From Usnea hakonensis (Eukaryota; Ascomycota; Lecanoromycetes; Lecanorales; Parmeliaceae), in NCBI GenBank assembly GCA_013423325.1, contig BLJB01000043.1, positions 1 to 64,000 on the forward strand: a stretch of 64,000 bases of DNA, in the 5' to 3' direction. A program made the position numbers and the translations under genes. Positions 34,993 to 47,153 of the stretch are shown here, in pieces; positions within the stretch are counted from its first letter, which is position 1, and each line of letters starts with the position of its first letter. The notes under the pieces were generated by a model, which saw only the letters and a program-made list of their open reading frames with translations, was not told where the DNA came from and did not search any database.

Positions 34993-35725
34993 TCACTCCG
35001 ATCGCTTCTTGAGCTGCACTACCCTTGGAGACGACTTCGCCCCACCCCTCAAACGTCGTTTGAGTCCATTGGAGCGCTCTTTGCTCCTTCTCGACCTTCG
35101 TCTGCTATCTACCGCTGGCAATTCCACGCTCTCAGAGGACCCCACTTCCACTACCGTTTTCCGGAAGAGTTCCGGCGTCATGTCTAGTTTCTGCATCACT
35201 TCCTTGACAATTTGTACATTGCTATTGCTGTCAACATATACAGCGCCGATAATGGCCTCGATGGTGTCAGCGATGGTGCGTCCTCCTACAGGGTAGCCTT
35301 TATCAGAGGGATTCTTGTTGATGAGCGCGTCCAGGCCTTTCGCGCGGCCAATTGTGATGAGACTTGGGTTTGCGCCGACGTTTCCGATAAAGCGGGTTAT
35401 CTTCTCTGCGAATGCTTAAAAACAACTTTCTTTCAGGGTTGGAAATACTCATAGCCATACCTCTAGACTCTTGTCCCTTATACCAATCCTCAAGAATGGC
35501 CAATTTCAAAATGGTGTCGCCGAGCAAAGCAAGTCTTTTATTTCCATCTGGGAAGTTGTGGAGCCCCGCACCGGGGCGCTCAGTCCCAGCGCTTGAGACT
35601 TCGTCGGGGTGTGAAACTGAGCCGCGGGCTTGCACGGCTTCCCAGAGATATTGAGGGTTCTTGAATGTATATCCAAGTTTACTCTGCAACTTACGGACCG
35701 TGGGAGCTTTGAGTAATGCTGTCAT
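34993..35725 (-). CDS. Single RNase III-domain protein
   Basis: Two minus-strand exons (35725-35461 and 35405-34993) give 225 residues. The RNase III fold starts near residue 12 (LQSKLGYTFKNPQYLWEAV). The signature region reads NKRLALLGDTILKL, where classical enzymes have NERLEFLGDAVL. The second acidic cluster is present in ADTIEAIIGAVYVD. So of the four acidic residues known in bacterial RNase III, the first Glu is Ala here and the other three remain. No double-stranded RNA binding domain follows. Instead there is a short Arg/Lys-rich tail (DSRRRSRRSKERS). Proteins of this size in ascomycetes include mitochondrial ribosome-associated RNase III-like proteins, but no clear mitochondrial presequence is seen. 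Activity is uncertain. Confidence 0.85.
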
Positions 35726-35984
35726 GATCTATCCCAGGTAATTTTGATGAGTGTAATAAAGACCTACCAAGTACTTCATCTTTCATGATGTTGGTCTCGT
35801 GATATTGGCCAAATACAGACTAGCTTCATTCAGCCTTATGATTTTCGAAAGTCGAACTTGATTAAAACTACAGCTCCGCGTCCATGAAATTCCTCCACAA
35901 CCAGTAATTCAAACCTTGTCTGTCCTTCCTGTCTCCCTGTACATCCACTCCTGACACATTTACCCCCGCGATACACCGCAAACA
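35726..35984. promoter_or_regulatory. Divergent promoter region, RNase III gene and LEA1
   Basis: 259 nt between head-to-head starts. The LEA1 side is C/T-rich up to the ATG. Confidence 0.5.
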
Positions 35985-37204
35985 ATGAGGTTAACCGCCG
36001 AACTCATCCAAACCTCCCTGTCCTACCTCAACCCACTCAAAGAGCGCGAACTGGATCTCAGAGGTGCGTCAGCTGAAAAGAGCAGATACTACACTATGTT
36101 TGAGGCAACGGGACTCCATTGATATCAATAAACGAGGACTACAGGACACAAGATACCCGCGATCGAAAATCTGGGCGTGGCCAAGGTTTGACATTTCCCT
36201 CCTTCCTCCCCCCTAAGCAAACACCCAATGGCATAATCTCCCCCGTCTCCCTACTCCCTTTCACCAATTACCACACAGGCGACGAGATCCGATTAGCTGA
36301 GAACCACACGGCCCCGCTGAAACAGTCTTCTCTCATCTCTAGGACCAAGATGCCATCGACTTCACCGACAACGACATCACCGCCCTCGCCAACTTCCCCC
36401 TCTCCCCGCGCCTCCGCACCCTCCTCCTCGCGCGCAACAGAATCACCACCATACAGCCCAACCTCGCGTCCTCCCTGCCGAATCTAACAACCCTGATCCT
36501 CACGTCCAACAACTTCGCCGAACTCGCCGATTTGGACGTGCTGAGGCATTTCCCGCGGCTCACGCACCTGTCGTTGTTGGAGAACCCTGTTACGAGGCGA
36601 GAGGTACGTCGGGCGTTTGTTTAGGGTTTTTGCGTCCGTGCAAAAAAAGGGGGATTTGAAAGATTGGAAGAAATAAAAAAAAATCAGGGGCTAATGTATG
36701 CGTGTGGTCCGCGCGTGTCGTTGTAGAATTACAGGTACTGGATAATATGGCGCTGTCCCACCGTCCGCTTCCTCGACTACCAAAAAGTCAAAGACGCCGA
36801 GCGCGAAAAAGCCACCGAGCTATTCGGCACAGCCAAAGAGCCCTCAGCGCTCGCTTCAAAGGTGCGCTTTCGCCTCCCCTCAAAGAGCGTCACATTTCAT
36901 CCCACCCCCAGACCCCAATTTGTTCCTCCCGGTACCGTTCCAAATTAAATCGGATTAACTCGTTTCATCTCCACAGATCATGGGCATCAAATCCCGCACC
37001 TTCGACATCCCCTCCGCATCCCTCGCCAACGGCTCCGCCGGCACAAGCGACAAATCCTACCGCGTGAAACTGACGGACAAGGAGAGGAAGCGGGTGGAGA
37101 AGCTGATCAGGAACGCGAAGAGTTTACAGGAGATTACGAGGTTGGAGAAGGAGCTCAATGACGGACGCGTCCCGCAAGGAGGCGGTGATGAGATGGAGGA
37201 ATGA
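35985..37204 (+). CDS. LEA1: U2 snRNP protein A' (LEA1)
   Basis: Exons 35985-36063, 36145-36185, 36343-36603, 36727-36861 and 36977-37204 give 247 residues. The N-terminus MRLTAELIQTSLSYLNPLKE and RELDLRGHKIPAIENLG are U2A'-specific. Leucine-rich repeats follow (about 40-135: DFTDNDITALANFP, LRTLLLARNRITTI, LTTLILTSNNFAEL, LTHLSLLENPV), then the LRR cap YRYWIIWRCPTVRFLDYQKV. The C-terminus has a charged helix (TDKERKRVEKLIRNAK). It binds the U2 snRNA stem-loop IV with U2B'' and is needed for branch-site recognition in the spliceosome. No defects are seen. Confidence 0.95.
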
Positions 37205-37747
37205 GAGCGTCGGCGTTGATTGCCCTGCAGAAGGGGGCGGGAAAATTTTGCTAGGCGTGGCTGCATACTGCCCACATCATTTGTAATAGAGGCACTCCAG
37301 GCTCGAGCTTGGGAATACCCAAAATGAATCAGTCATCTTGTGAATGAACGGTAGCGGTTTCCATTTCAGTGGGTTGCAATTGTGTTTTATGCTATAGTGA
37401 TATTTTGTGCAGCAAAGAGGTGCTATATATGAGTCTCACGTCTATGAGCAAGATTCACCTAAACCCGTCCATTCGTGGCTTGTCCATTCACCTTTTCGTT
37501 CGGTCGTTCGTTCGCTTCATGTCTGCTCCTGTCACCAGAGTATCACGAGTTGTCCAGAGCCTGTGGCTCCGCTATTTTGGCCCTTAGCTAAATGATGTCA
37601 TTGCACTCCACCCTATCAAAATGACCCTCGTCTTCGTTCCCATATCTAGCGAAACGTTAGTTGAAGTATTTGGTAAGACTGACCACATCGAACGTGTCGA
37701 GTGTGGTAGCAAGATTAAGTAAGTTTGAATCTTTAGAAAGGACAGGT
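37205..37747. other. Intergenic, convergent 3' ends
   Basis: 543 nt between the ends of LEA1 and PAT1. No coding signal. Confidence 0.5.
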
Positions 37748-40488
37748 TCATTCATCAAGCAGGTCAACATCAAGCCCAATAGCTTGCATGAACAGATTGA
37801 CATTGCTGCGTCTTTGGGATGCCATTTCCGGGGGCAGTGTTTTGCTCTGCTGTAGAGTCTCCATGACTCGGTCCCTATAGCAGAGCTTTTAGTAATGTCT
37901 CTTAACAGGAACGGAAGAGGCTACTCACTTCACTGCCAGGACCAGTCTCTGCTGCTGCTCGGGATTCGCTCCACTACCCGTTGCAGCCAAGAATTGCCAG
38001 ACATATTGGTCCTGTCCCGCATTGACCGAAGCAGTGAAGACCTCTCCAAGCAGAGGCTCAATAAGATCAAAGAAGCGATTGTAGATACCCAACCATTGGT
38101 CCCAGGTCTGATCGTCGGTAGCTTCAGTTGCCTTCACGATTGCTGCTCGACTAATGAGCATTGTCAAGACTTCCAGACCCACCCTTGTTCGAGCAACGGC
38201 GTTCAGGTTCACACGATCTATGACGAGACCCAAGAGGCCTATGACTATGTTCAACGGCGCCTCGGTGACATAGGAAAAAAGGCTTGGCATCACAGCCTGC
38301 AGGAAGAGGTCCACCTGTTCTCGAGACATTGGCGAGGGTTGAGCTCCAGGTTGAGCTTGGCGAATAACGTCTAGTATGTCGAGATGTACGATCACCATGG
38401 TCAAGATTGTAAGGCGCTGATTTTCATCAATGTGATTGAATATGCGTGGGATAGCTTTCTTGCCCTTCGGGTATGAAAGAAATGCAATAAATGGATGAAG
38501 AATAGCCGAGTCAGGCAAAATCGGCTCCGTGACCTTTAAATCCATCCAAAGTTTCTGATTTAGATCCTGGAAACCGTGCTGCCAATGCATGACTTGTTGG
38601 ACTGCGGCAGGTTCATCGTCTTCGGTAGGTGGGGGTGGCAGGCGGCGGTCGTGATCTTCCATTCTCATTAGAGTCGAGTACACTGCTTCAATATTCTTCA
38701 GGATCGCCTTGCGGTCGGTTGTACTCAAAGCTACTTGGGCTTTTTTGCTGCTTTGCTGGTTGGTGGCATTGCTGCTTTCTTGCCGTTTGATGTTAAGCAA
38801 GGGTTTAGGAGTCTTGGCATTGCTGAATGAAATCTTCCCCAAACTACCCTCGATGACCAATTGTTTGTTTTTTGGTTTAGCTTTTGCAGCCTCCACTGCG
38901 CGCTGAACTTGCTGTTCCATTCGCTGCATGTGACTGTCCCCGCCTCTCTGCCTCTTACTCATACCACCTTGACGACCACCAGTCCTGAACAGATAAGTCT
39001 GTGCAAAATTGCTGAGGGGTTGGTGTGGATTCTGTCTCGGTCTATTCTCGATCTGATTGTAAACCTGATAGTAGAAATCTTCAGAGAGCGAGGCATCGGG
39101 ATCCTGCTCATTGACATTTCCAGTCGCTGTCATTAATTGCTGCAATTGGATTCGTGTGATGAAGTTCTTGTCCTGGGGGGTCATCAGCCCGTTACCCTTG
39201 GATAGTAGAAAGATCTTGTGATTGCGCTTTGCTCGCTTGGCTTCTTCAACCAGATATGCATTTCGTTCCTCGTCTGACAAATGCATGATCTGACTCGGGT
39301 GATGGATGATTGGGACAGGTACTTGCCCTCCATTTTGACCTAGTTGAGGCGCTCTTTGCTGTATTTGCATTGGCAATGGCTGTTCTGAAGGACGAGGAGC
39401 GAGCTGAGCTGACTGTCGATTCGGATTCTGCAGGATTTGACGAGGCTGTGGTGATGCTCTGACATCTGGTGCTTGATGCAGTGTATTTTGGCCTCGCTGT
39501 AGAATAAGTGAAGGAGCAGGGGCGACTTGAGGTGCTTGAGCGGCCGGGCTGGACGGCGTAGGTAATTCAACATTGGCTACCTGAGTTGCCCTTGGCATGA
39601 AATTGTCGGATTGAGGTCTCTGCTGAATACTGACGGACGCTTGAGCCAAGTCTCCCAGCCGCGCGGATAGCTTAGTCTCATGTCGAGATTGTTGACTTTG
39701 CTGCGAATATGGCATCTGAACTTGCTGTGAACGAGCAGGCTGGGGTGCTTGCTGTTGCGTTCGAGGCACTGCGAGTGGACCGGAGGCTAGAGACGACTGT
39801 TGCGGTACCGGGTTGGGACTGATCAACTTCGATTGCGATCTCATTGCAGCCTCCACCTCCTCCAAGCTCATCATCTTCTTGGCAGGTATACCATTAGAGC
39901 TATGTTGCTGAGAGACGGCCAATCCCCGACTGCTTTGCTGTGCTCCATAGCCTTCGGCGACTTTGGGGGGTTCTGTTCCCCACAGACTAGGATCTACCTG
40001 TAACTCTGGGATATATCCCGGGTTCTTGTATACCTCATATCCTGTCCTGAAAGCCTTTGATATATGCTTTTGGGGGCTCGAGGACGCGATTGGAGCTTTC
40101 GATGGCGGCTGTTGACGGTTGAATCTTAGTGCTTCTTCGTTAATGGCATCGGTGACCTTTGAGGTGCTTCCATAGAAGTCAAAGTCTTTGCCAAGGGGTT
40201 TGGTAGTAGCTCCGCCGCCACCGAAGGTGTCATCATTAAAGTCATCGTCCGCCTCTTGCAACTGGTCTCCCAGACCATCATAGGTATCTTCAAAATCAAT
40301 ACTAAAAGGATGAGCCATACCATACGTCTAAAAGGTAAAGAGTCCACATACGCGTCGTCGTCTCCCTGCCCGAGTCCTTGGTTTTGGGAGATGCTGGCAA
40401 ATGGATCTGGAGCAGACCCGAAACCTGGAGCTTGGGCAGGATGCCCACGATCCTGGGGGCCCCGAGGATCGAAACCGAAAAAAGACAT
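37748..40488 (-). CDS. PAT1: mRNA decapping activator PAT1
   Basis: Three minus-strand exons (40488-40352, 40301-37929, 37874-37748) give 878 residues. The N-terminus MSFFGFDP, then DDDAIDFEDTYDGLGDQL, is the acidic DETGD-like start that contacts Dhh1. A long Gln/Pro-rich middle follows (about 150-330). The conserved block from about 340 has HLSDEERNAYLVEEAKRAKR and MTPQDKNFITRIQLQQLMT. The helical C-terminal domain ends in NLFMQAIGLDVDLLDE, which is supplied by the small last exon. PAT1 works in P-bodies, joining the Lsm1-7 ring to Dcp2 and promoting decapping of mRNA. Q-rich low complexity may help condensate formation. Without the last intron the frame would close early at 37925, so that intron matters. 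Confidence 0.94.
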
Positions 40489-41225
40489 TTGAGGCTCCCA
40501 GCTCTTCGCCAGACGCTAAAGGTAGTGCAGGTACAAGTCAATTGAAAACAATGTGAGATGAATCGAAGACTTTAGTGCAGCATTAGACCGGTACACTGCA
40601 CACTAAAAGCGACTAGGAAATCAAAGAAGGAGAGAGGTAGAGTGGAACTTGAAATGAGAGAGTTGTGTGTGTAAAGATGGATGGAGTGGAGGCTGGATGT
40701 GGGTGGGTAGAGTGGTGGATTGGTATCAAAACTTTGGTCCCCTCGGGTCAAGCTTTAGGCGGGCCTTCGGGCATCGGTAAAACCCTTTCTCCCACTTTCC
40801 AACTAAACCTTATATTTTAGCGTGCATTCTGCAAGCCAAATTTCTTTAAAGACAGGGAAATTCGTCACCACCCCTTGCCTTTGTGGAGGGCGAAGATCTC
40901 TTGATCACTGTCTCTCTTTCATTTGAATATTCCGCACTCTTTCCCCCAGATTCGTTTCTCACCAACTCCTTGTTTTACTAATAGAACACTCTTCTCCTTC
41001 CCGCACCCTAAGCGTTCCTCTTGCTGTATTTCTGGATCGCAATGCGCTTTCGTCTTCGTTTGATTTAATATCTCCGCTGCTGACATAGCTTTCTACAATT
41101 ACTCTGCAGTGGAAGCCAGTCATAATTTCAAGCCGCGACATCGTCTTGTCGAGGTCAAAAGTGTGCCCTTGGCAGAGAGACTTATACAAGATCCATCTTT
41201 GCTCAAAGACGGGACGTCGATAGAG
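40489..41225. promoter_or_regulatory. Divergent promoter region, PAT1 and mannosyltransferase
   Basis: 737 nt between head-to-head genes. No open frame of interest. The mannosyltransferase side has a C/T-rich leader around 40900-41020. Confidence 0.5.
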
Positions 41226-42650
41226 ATGGCGGCTGGCACGTCAAGGATACTACGATATGTCTTGTTTGCTTTTTTCGTATTTACCGCTATCCAAAAACTG
41301 TGTATTGTCCAAGCTGACACTGTCACAGGGTGTCATGATCCTCTACTTCATATCTTCTTCATCAATACCCAAACCCGATTTGCCTGGCGGATCGAACTTC
41401 TCGCGGTGGAAAGGCAAGAAAGACAAGAATAATGGCTCAGTGGGGAAACCCTCGGTAGGCCCTCCATCAGCAGAGTCCAAGTCCCTCAGTACCGGTTCTG
41501 AATCCTCGAAACTAAATGGGGAGCTCGGAACGTCTACCACCCTTGCGCCAGGAACGAAGATGAATGCTACGTTTGTCTCGTTGACTCGAAATACGGATCT
41601 TTGGGATATTGCAGACTCTATTCGAAATGTGGAAGATCGGTTCAATCGAAATTACCACTACGATTGGGTTTTCCTCAATGATAAGCCTTTTGACGAGACT
41701 TTCAAGAAGGTTACCACCGCTTTGGTTTCTGGAACAGCGCGATATGGAATCATCGGCAAAGATCATTGGTCGTTCCCTGATTTCATCGACCAAGACAAAG
41801 CTAAGGCTGTCCGAGAAGACATGGCAGAGCGAAAGATCATCTACGGAGACTCTGTAAGCTATAGGCACATGTGTCGATTCGAGTCAGGCTTCTTCTTCCG
41901 CCAGCCTCTGATGAACGAATACGAATGGTACTGGCGCGTCGAACCAAGCATCAAGCTGTTTTGCGATATCGCATACGACCCATTTGTATTAATGGCCGAG
42001 AGCAAAAAGAAATACAGTTTCGTAATCAGCTTATTTGAATATGCTGAAACCATTCCCACCATCTGGGACAGTGCGAAGAAGTTTATGAAATTACATCCAG
42101 AGCATATTCCTGAGGGCAATTCTATGGACTGGTTGAGTGATGATGACGGGGAGTCCTACAATCATTGTCATTTCGTAAGTCATCTAATGGAGCATCCCCA
42201 ACTGCTTGACTGACATGCCTTACAAGTGGTCCAACTTTGAAATCGGTAACCTCAATTGGCTGCGATCGAAAGCCTATCTTGATTTCTTCGAAGTCTTGGA
42301 TCAAGATGGCGGTTTCTTTTACGAGCGATGGGGAGACGCGCCTGTACATTCCATTGCCGCCGGTCTCCTACTGAAGAAGGAAGAAATTCACTTCTTCGAC
42401 GACATTGGATACTGGCATGTTCCGTTTACGCATTGTCCGACATCAGAGCAGAAGAGGCTGGAAAACAAATGTCATTGCAATCCGAAGGACAATTTTGACT
42501 GGAAAGGATATTCATGTATGTTATAGCATACCCAACTCGCCGTGTTATTTCATCTGAAGGCTGACCATCCTTATAGGTACGACAAAGTGGTTCGAAAAGA
42601 GCGAGTTGAAATTCCCCAAGGGATGGGAAGATCAAAAGGAGGCCTATTAG
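41226..42650 (+). CDS. Alpha-1,2-mannosyltransferase, KRE2/KTR/MNT1 family (GT15)
   Basis: Exons 41226-41276, 41329-42174, 42227-42515 and 42577-42650 give 419 residues. It is a type II Golgi protein: a short cytoplasmic end, then one span made by joining the first two exons (RYVLFAFF with GVMILYFISSSS). A stem follows, and the catalytic domain has MNATFVSLTRNTDL, YHYDWVFLND, YEWYWRVEPSIKLFCDIAYDPF (core motif of GT15) and FWSNFEIGNLNWLR. The C-terminal part has THCPTSEQ and a Cys cluster (KCHCNP). The family adds mannose to O- and N-linked glycans of wall proteins, using GDP-mannose. The first exon is only 17 codons and holds half of the membrane anchor. Confidence 0.93.
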
Positions 42651-43021
42651 GCATTTGGGAGAAATTCATGTATTCTACCCGTTAGTGCGAAGTCTTAGGA
42701 TTGATTTGCCGAGCCTCAAGTGATGATCTCGGGGCTTCTAAGGCGTTGCAACCGGAGCATTTGGCATAGCTTTGGCGCCGAGGGGGCACATTGTTGATGT
42801 ACACTACTAAAACAACGAACTACCTAGCCTACTATACAGCAATCTTCAATCGCACCCGCTACATTTCGCCGCCTCTACCAAACTTTGCTCGATTTGCTGG
42901 TGAGGATCCCTACTGTTCGCCCCATAGACTAAAATGTATATGGATACGTTTGACGGGTTCATAAATAACGGTCCTCAGCTGTCCGCTGGTCAACCCATCA
43001 TTAATATTATCTATGACCTCA
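42651..43021. other. Intergenic, convergent 3' ends
   Basis: 371 nt between the mannosyltransferase and NECAP-like gene ends. No coding signal. Confidence 0.5.
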
Positions 43022-43828
43022 CTACTGAAACTCTCCAAATTCCCCATCATCAAATCCAAGCTCTGCAGCCGTTTTCTCAACAGGCTCAAAACTCCTACTT
43101 CTCCTCTTCTCAGCCCTAACATCGTGTGCGCTCGGCGGGGGTGCCAACATCGGCATCCCTCCTCCGCCCCCCTTCCCCTCCGACCCAGGCGGCGGCTCTA
43201 TAGAAAACAACGCACCCTCCGCCCCCGCACCCCTCACCTCCTCACCACCAGCCTTCCTCCTCCCCTTCCTCCCAATATCAACCACAATAGTCTGCCCCTC
43301 CTTCAATCCATAATCCCTCTTCACCTCTCCCTCCGCCCTCGCCTTCGCCGCACTCTTCTTCTCAGCCACCGTCTCCAACCCCAACACCTTCCTACACTCC
43401 TGCAAGCAAATTCCAAAATCGATCGCCTCCCCCCTCTCCTCGAACCCAATCCCCAGCGTAGCCTTCATCCCCGCATCCCCCACCACCCTTATCGCGAAAA
43501 ACCGACTACTATCCACTACCGCTTCCACGGCGCCGATGTCTGTGTAGGGCGCTTTGGCAAAGAGTTCGCCGGTGGAGGGGTCTTCGAGTAGGATTTCTGT
43601 GCTGAGGGATTCTTCGGTGGGGGAGGTGGGGAGGGGGACGGCGGTTTCGATGACGCGCAGGCGGCTGGTGAATATTTGGCGGGAGTTGTTGGGGGTTGTC
43701 CAGGTGGAGGCGTTGTGACCTTTGTTGGAGGTTAGGGGAGGAATATTGTAGACGTGGACGGTGGAGGCGAGGAAGAGGACCCGCTGGATTGCGTCGGCGG
43801 GGAGGGGGGTGGGGGCGGGGGTTGTCAT
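43022..43828 (-). CDS. NECAP-like adaptin-ear-binding protein
   Basis: Single exon, 268 residues from the ATG at 43828. The PH-like NECAP domain covers about 8-185: RVLFLASTVHVYNIPPL, then the extended loop ending in GELFAKAPYTDIGAVEAVVDSSRFF and FGICLQECRKVLGL. The tail is Gly/Pro-rich and ends in acidic FDDGEFGEFQ, similar to the WxxF-type peptides that bind AP-2 ear domains, though Trp is absent. NECAPs act at clathrin-coated vesicles during endocytosis. An upstream in-frame ATG at 43996 would add 56 residues with no family match, so it is not used. Confidence 0.88.
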   Translation of the reverse strand: MTTPAPTPLPADAIQRVLFLASTVHVYNIPPLTSNKGHNASTWTTPNNSRQIFTSRLRVIETAVPLPTSPTEESLSTEILLEDPSTGELFAKAPYTDIGAVEAVVDSSRFFAIRVVGDAGMKATLGIGFEERGEAIDFGICLQECRKVLGLETVAEKKSAAKARAEGEVKRDYGLKEGQTIVVDIGRKGRRKAGGEEVRGAGAEGALFSIEPPPGSEGKGGGGGMPMLAPPPSAHDVRAEKRRSRSFEPVEKTAAELGFDDGEFGEFQ

Positions 43829-44107
43829 TGCGAGAGCGGGCAAACGGGCGAGGAGGGTTTGGGAGACGGATAGAGGTAACTTTAGGTCATGGTGGTTGGA
43901 TTGAATGTTAAGAGTTTGACTAGGAGGCGGATTTATAAGCTTTTGTCGAGGTGAAGCTGTGAGACGAAGCTCGATCAGATAGCTCTTGGCTGCCAATGAT
44001 CTCCCCCACGCAGCCCTACCCGAGCTGCCAGGTTCCGCTGCCGATCACTTTGACGTCGTCCTTGTACCTTGACAGGCGATGAGTTTGCACAGATACATCA
44101 CCACACA
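43829..44107. promoter_or_regulatory. Divergent promoter region, NECAP-like gene and GCN3
   Basis: 279 nt between head-to-head starts. Individual elements cannot be assigned. Confidence 0.45.
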
Positions 44108-45173
44108 ATGAATACTCCACCTCCGGAAAATACAAAATTCGAGTACCGTACCCAAAGAACGTACAGCAATTGGACTTTACTGACAAGCCACCAGTGTAGT
44201 CAGCACCTACCTCAACATTCTTTCCACCGACCCTCTTATCACAAAACCAATTGCCGCAATCGAAACCTTGATCTCCCTTCTTTCCTCATCACCGCCTTCG
44301 ACAATCTCCGAGACCCTTACCCTTCTTGATTCCGCTACGTCTGAGCTCAAGAAATCCGTCTCAAATCCCATCGCGCTTTCCGCCGGCACCGATTTGTTCC
44401 AGCGATACCTCTCCTCCACCTTACAGCAAGGACCAGCTCAAAATGCAAAGATTCAGGCACAGACTGACGTAGGGGGCGGTGATGTTGACTTCAAAGCAAC
44501 AAGAGCGCATCTATTGGCAAATAGCCGATTGTTTGTGCAGAGGGCGAAGGAATCGAGGGGTCGGATTGCGAATGTTGCACGGAAGTTTGTGCGGGATGGG
44601 TGTACCGTGCTCACGTGTGGGACGAGCAGAGTCGTTGCTACGGTTTTGAATGCAGCTGTAGAGAATGGGGCGAGTTTTAGAGTAGTATCTGTTCAGGATT
44701 CCGCCCATGCGCAGCCCAAGGGCTTTACGGACATTGTTACGGAGTTGCGAAGAAAGGACATCCCGGTTGCTACGATAACATTTGCCGCGCTGGCCACTGC
44801 GCTACCTCATGTCACATTTGCGCTTGCTGGTGCTGAAAGCGTTCTCGAGAACGGAGGTATCATCTCTGGTATGGGGACAAATCAAATGGGATTGTTAGCC
44901 AAGAGTTTCGGGAAGCCATTTTATGTGGTTGCTGAAAGCCACAAGTTTGTCAGAGTCTATCCCTTGAATGCAGACGATCTGCAGCTTGGACAAAAGGTGC
45001 TTGATTTCGAACCCCAAAGCGGAGAGAGAGAGGAGTATGAGGAACGAAAGAGGAAGGCCGGAAATGAAGCGGTGGACTTTACACCGCCTGAATTAATCAC
45101 AGCGTTAGTTACAGAGAGTGGTGTGCAGACTCCAAGTGCTGTGAGCGAGGAGTTAATCAAGATATGGTACTAA
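44108..45173 (+). CDS. GCN3: Translation initiation factor eIF2B subunit alpha
   Basis: Exons 44108-44142 and 44195-45173 give 337 residues. The join restores KFDVVSTYLNILSTDPLITKP, the usual N-terminal helix of eIF2B-alpha. The Rossmann-like C-terminal domain has GRIANVARKFVRDGCTVLTCG, RVVSVQDSAHAQPKG, FALAGAESVLENGGIISGMGT and AKSFGKPFYVVAESHKF. eIF2B is the exchange factor for eIF2. The alpha subunit senses phosphorylated eIF2 and controls translation under amino-acid stress. Length and all motifs are normal. Upstream in-frame ATG at 44069 is possible but lacks family support. Confidence 0.94.
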
Positions 45174-46224
45174 AGTTCACAGCGATGGAAACTATACCTC
45201 GCTGTTTTACTACTTTCCTCGTTCCAAAGACGTTTGCTCTTCCTTGGGGCCAGGGGGACACCAGGCGCGACGAGCCTCGGGGGTGATCGGCCAAATGAAA
45301 GCCCTTATATTCATGGTTAGCGCAGGAATGAGGAGATCAATGACTCTTACATACACGAGTCGGCCGCCCGTAACTCCCAGGATGATCAGAGGCTGCCATC
45401 TCCTGGCTGTCCTAGAAGGTTACGACAAAGGTCGAGCCACCTGGGAAACGATTCTCCGCCCGTGAGATGCGACAGTTCCGCTGTAATCCTGAACATTACG
45501 CTTGGATACAGGAGGGTCTCAGATCGATTTTCTAGTCAAATATCACTAGCTACAATGACAGGAGACGAAAGGAAGGACTGCGATTTTGGGTTCAAGGGGC
45601 GGATTACGTACGGTCAAGAGAAAGTGATCATCAGTCACGCCAGGAGAGATGATGACAGTCTCAAAGCTCCGGCTTGTATTCGCTCACCTGTCAGGTGTGC
45701 TTACCTAGACCAAGAACATTCTGAAACGCCATTGCTCCGTTCCTTCGTGCTCGTTTCTCTCCTTTTTCTCGCCCCATCTATCTCAGTACACCAAATTTTC
45801 ATCTACTTTAATGACTAGCTCAACCTCGTATCTAATTCTTATAGATGTAATATGTGAAGATGGTTCTAGACGTGAAAGCATACGCAATAGTTGTTAACCA
45901 AGTGGTTCATATCCTCTGAAATCCTCTCACAATCAGCGAAACCTTGCGTGAATTTCGAAACCTTTCAAAAGCTCGGACTCATACGATGTAAATTACAAAG
46001 CATCTGATTGTATTCATCTGCAAAGAAAAACTTTCGGCCTCGAGTCCATGCCTTGCCGAAAGTACTAGCGGAATTGGTGGCCCTACGAAGAATGACGTCG
46101 ACGTTCCGCCGCGCTCCCCAGGGAAACTCGGCGTATATTTACATTACTTACCTCACCTCAGCATACTCTTTTCCCACATCATAGATTGCCTACCACCAAG
46201 TCCTCTGTTTCAAATCTAGCCGCC
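45174..46224. other. Intergenic, about 1.05 kb
   Basis: Between GCN3 and the ATPase inhibitor gene. One open frame of 118 codons (45462-45818, plus) has no recognisable domain and is treated as chance. The IF1 promoter lies at the right end, where a C/T-rich leader is visible. Confidence 0.5.
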
Positions 46225-46791
46225 ATGTCCCTCCTAACCCGCACCGCCCTACGCTCCCTCGCCCCGCCATTCCTCCATCCAACAACATTACCAGCAAGAA
46301 CAACACCCCTCCTCACCCAATCCTTCCATAAAACCCCCGCTCGAGCAGCGCTGAGCGAATCGGACCACGGTGGGCGTTCATTCCAAGTTTTCTTCTCCTT
46401 CTTTGCCATCTTTCTGCATACCTTTCTTTGTCTCTTGCAAGGAATGAATGGTGGAGCTGATCGGTTGTGTTGGAATTCGCAGATCAGGATGTCGACGAGC
46501 GCAAAAAGAAGATTGAGCACCATAAGGAGGATCAGTTGGATAAGCAGCGGGAGGGGAAGGGCCATTGGAAGAGGGAGTTGGGGAGTAATTCTGAGTCAGC
46601 GGTATGTGTGCCTTTTCTTTTGGGGAGATTGGGGGGGGGATTGTGGAAGATGGGATGCTGATGAGTGTTCTGGGGATTTTTAGATAAAGGCGGATCGAGA
46701 GGAGGTTACGAATGCGGAGCATGATATTGAGAGTTTGCAGAAGGAGACGAGTCAGGCGTTGGAGGAGGATCATGAGCATGGGAAGAAGTGA
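46225..46791 (+). CDS. INH1: Mitochondrial ATP synthase inhibitor IF1
   Basis: Exons 46225-46369, 46483-46601 and 46684-46791 give 123 residues. The start context is GCCGCCATG. The first 40 or so residues form an Arg/Ser-rich mitochondrial presequence (MSLLTRTALRSLAPPFL). The inhibitory segment and coiled coil follow: DVDERKKKIEHHKEDQLDKQ, then REEVTNAEHDIESLQKETSQ. His residues at the middle may give the pH control known for IF1. The protein blocks ATP hydrolysis by F1 when the proton gradient fails. The two introns are longer than most here (113 and 82 nt) and G-rich. Confidence 0.88.
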
Positions 46792-47153
46792 GGGGAGGGG
46801 AAAAGGGAAGGGGGAGATTGGTTTGAGCAATGATGATTGAGGGGTCGGGGTCGTGACAGCTTTACTAGCAGAGTTTATGCAATAGTAGCGATGGGTCTTG
46901 GTGAAATGGTACTTTTTGATTGTATAAAGTCTGCTTTCTCTCATGGACGTGCACTTATATTACAGCTCCAAACATGCTCCGAAAACGAATGACCATGCAG
47001 TCGTAGTAACGCCAATGTCCCAATTGCCTTTATAAACAGCCCTTTGACCCTTCTCGCTGCACCCTTGGCCGCGCCCTTAGCCACGTCCTTACCTCCTTAC
47101 CCCAAAGCGTCCCTGTCCGTGCAACGAGTAAATATGTGAAACCGGCCACTTCG
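46792..47153. other. Intergenic, convergent 3' ends
   Basis: 362 nt between the IF1 and SNARE gene ends. No coding signal. Confidence 0.5.

Noticed and set aside
43022..43996. Longer start for the NECAP-like protein
   Set aside because: The extra 56 residues do not fit the family, which begins close to the RVLFLA block.
45462..45818. Open frame of 118 codons on the plus strand
   Set aside because: No domain, no splice partners and a non-ordinary composition. It is probably chance, although an orphan gene cannot be excluded.
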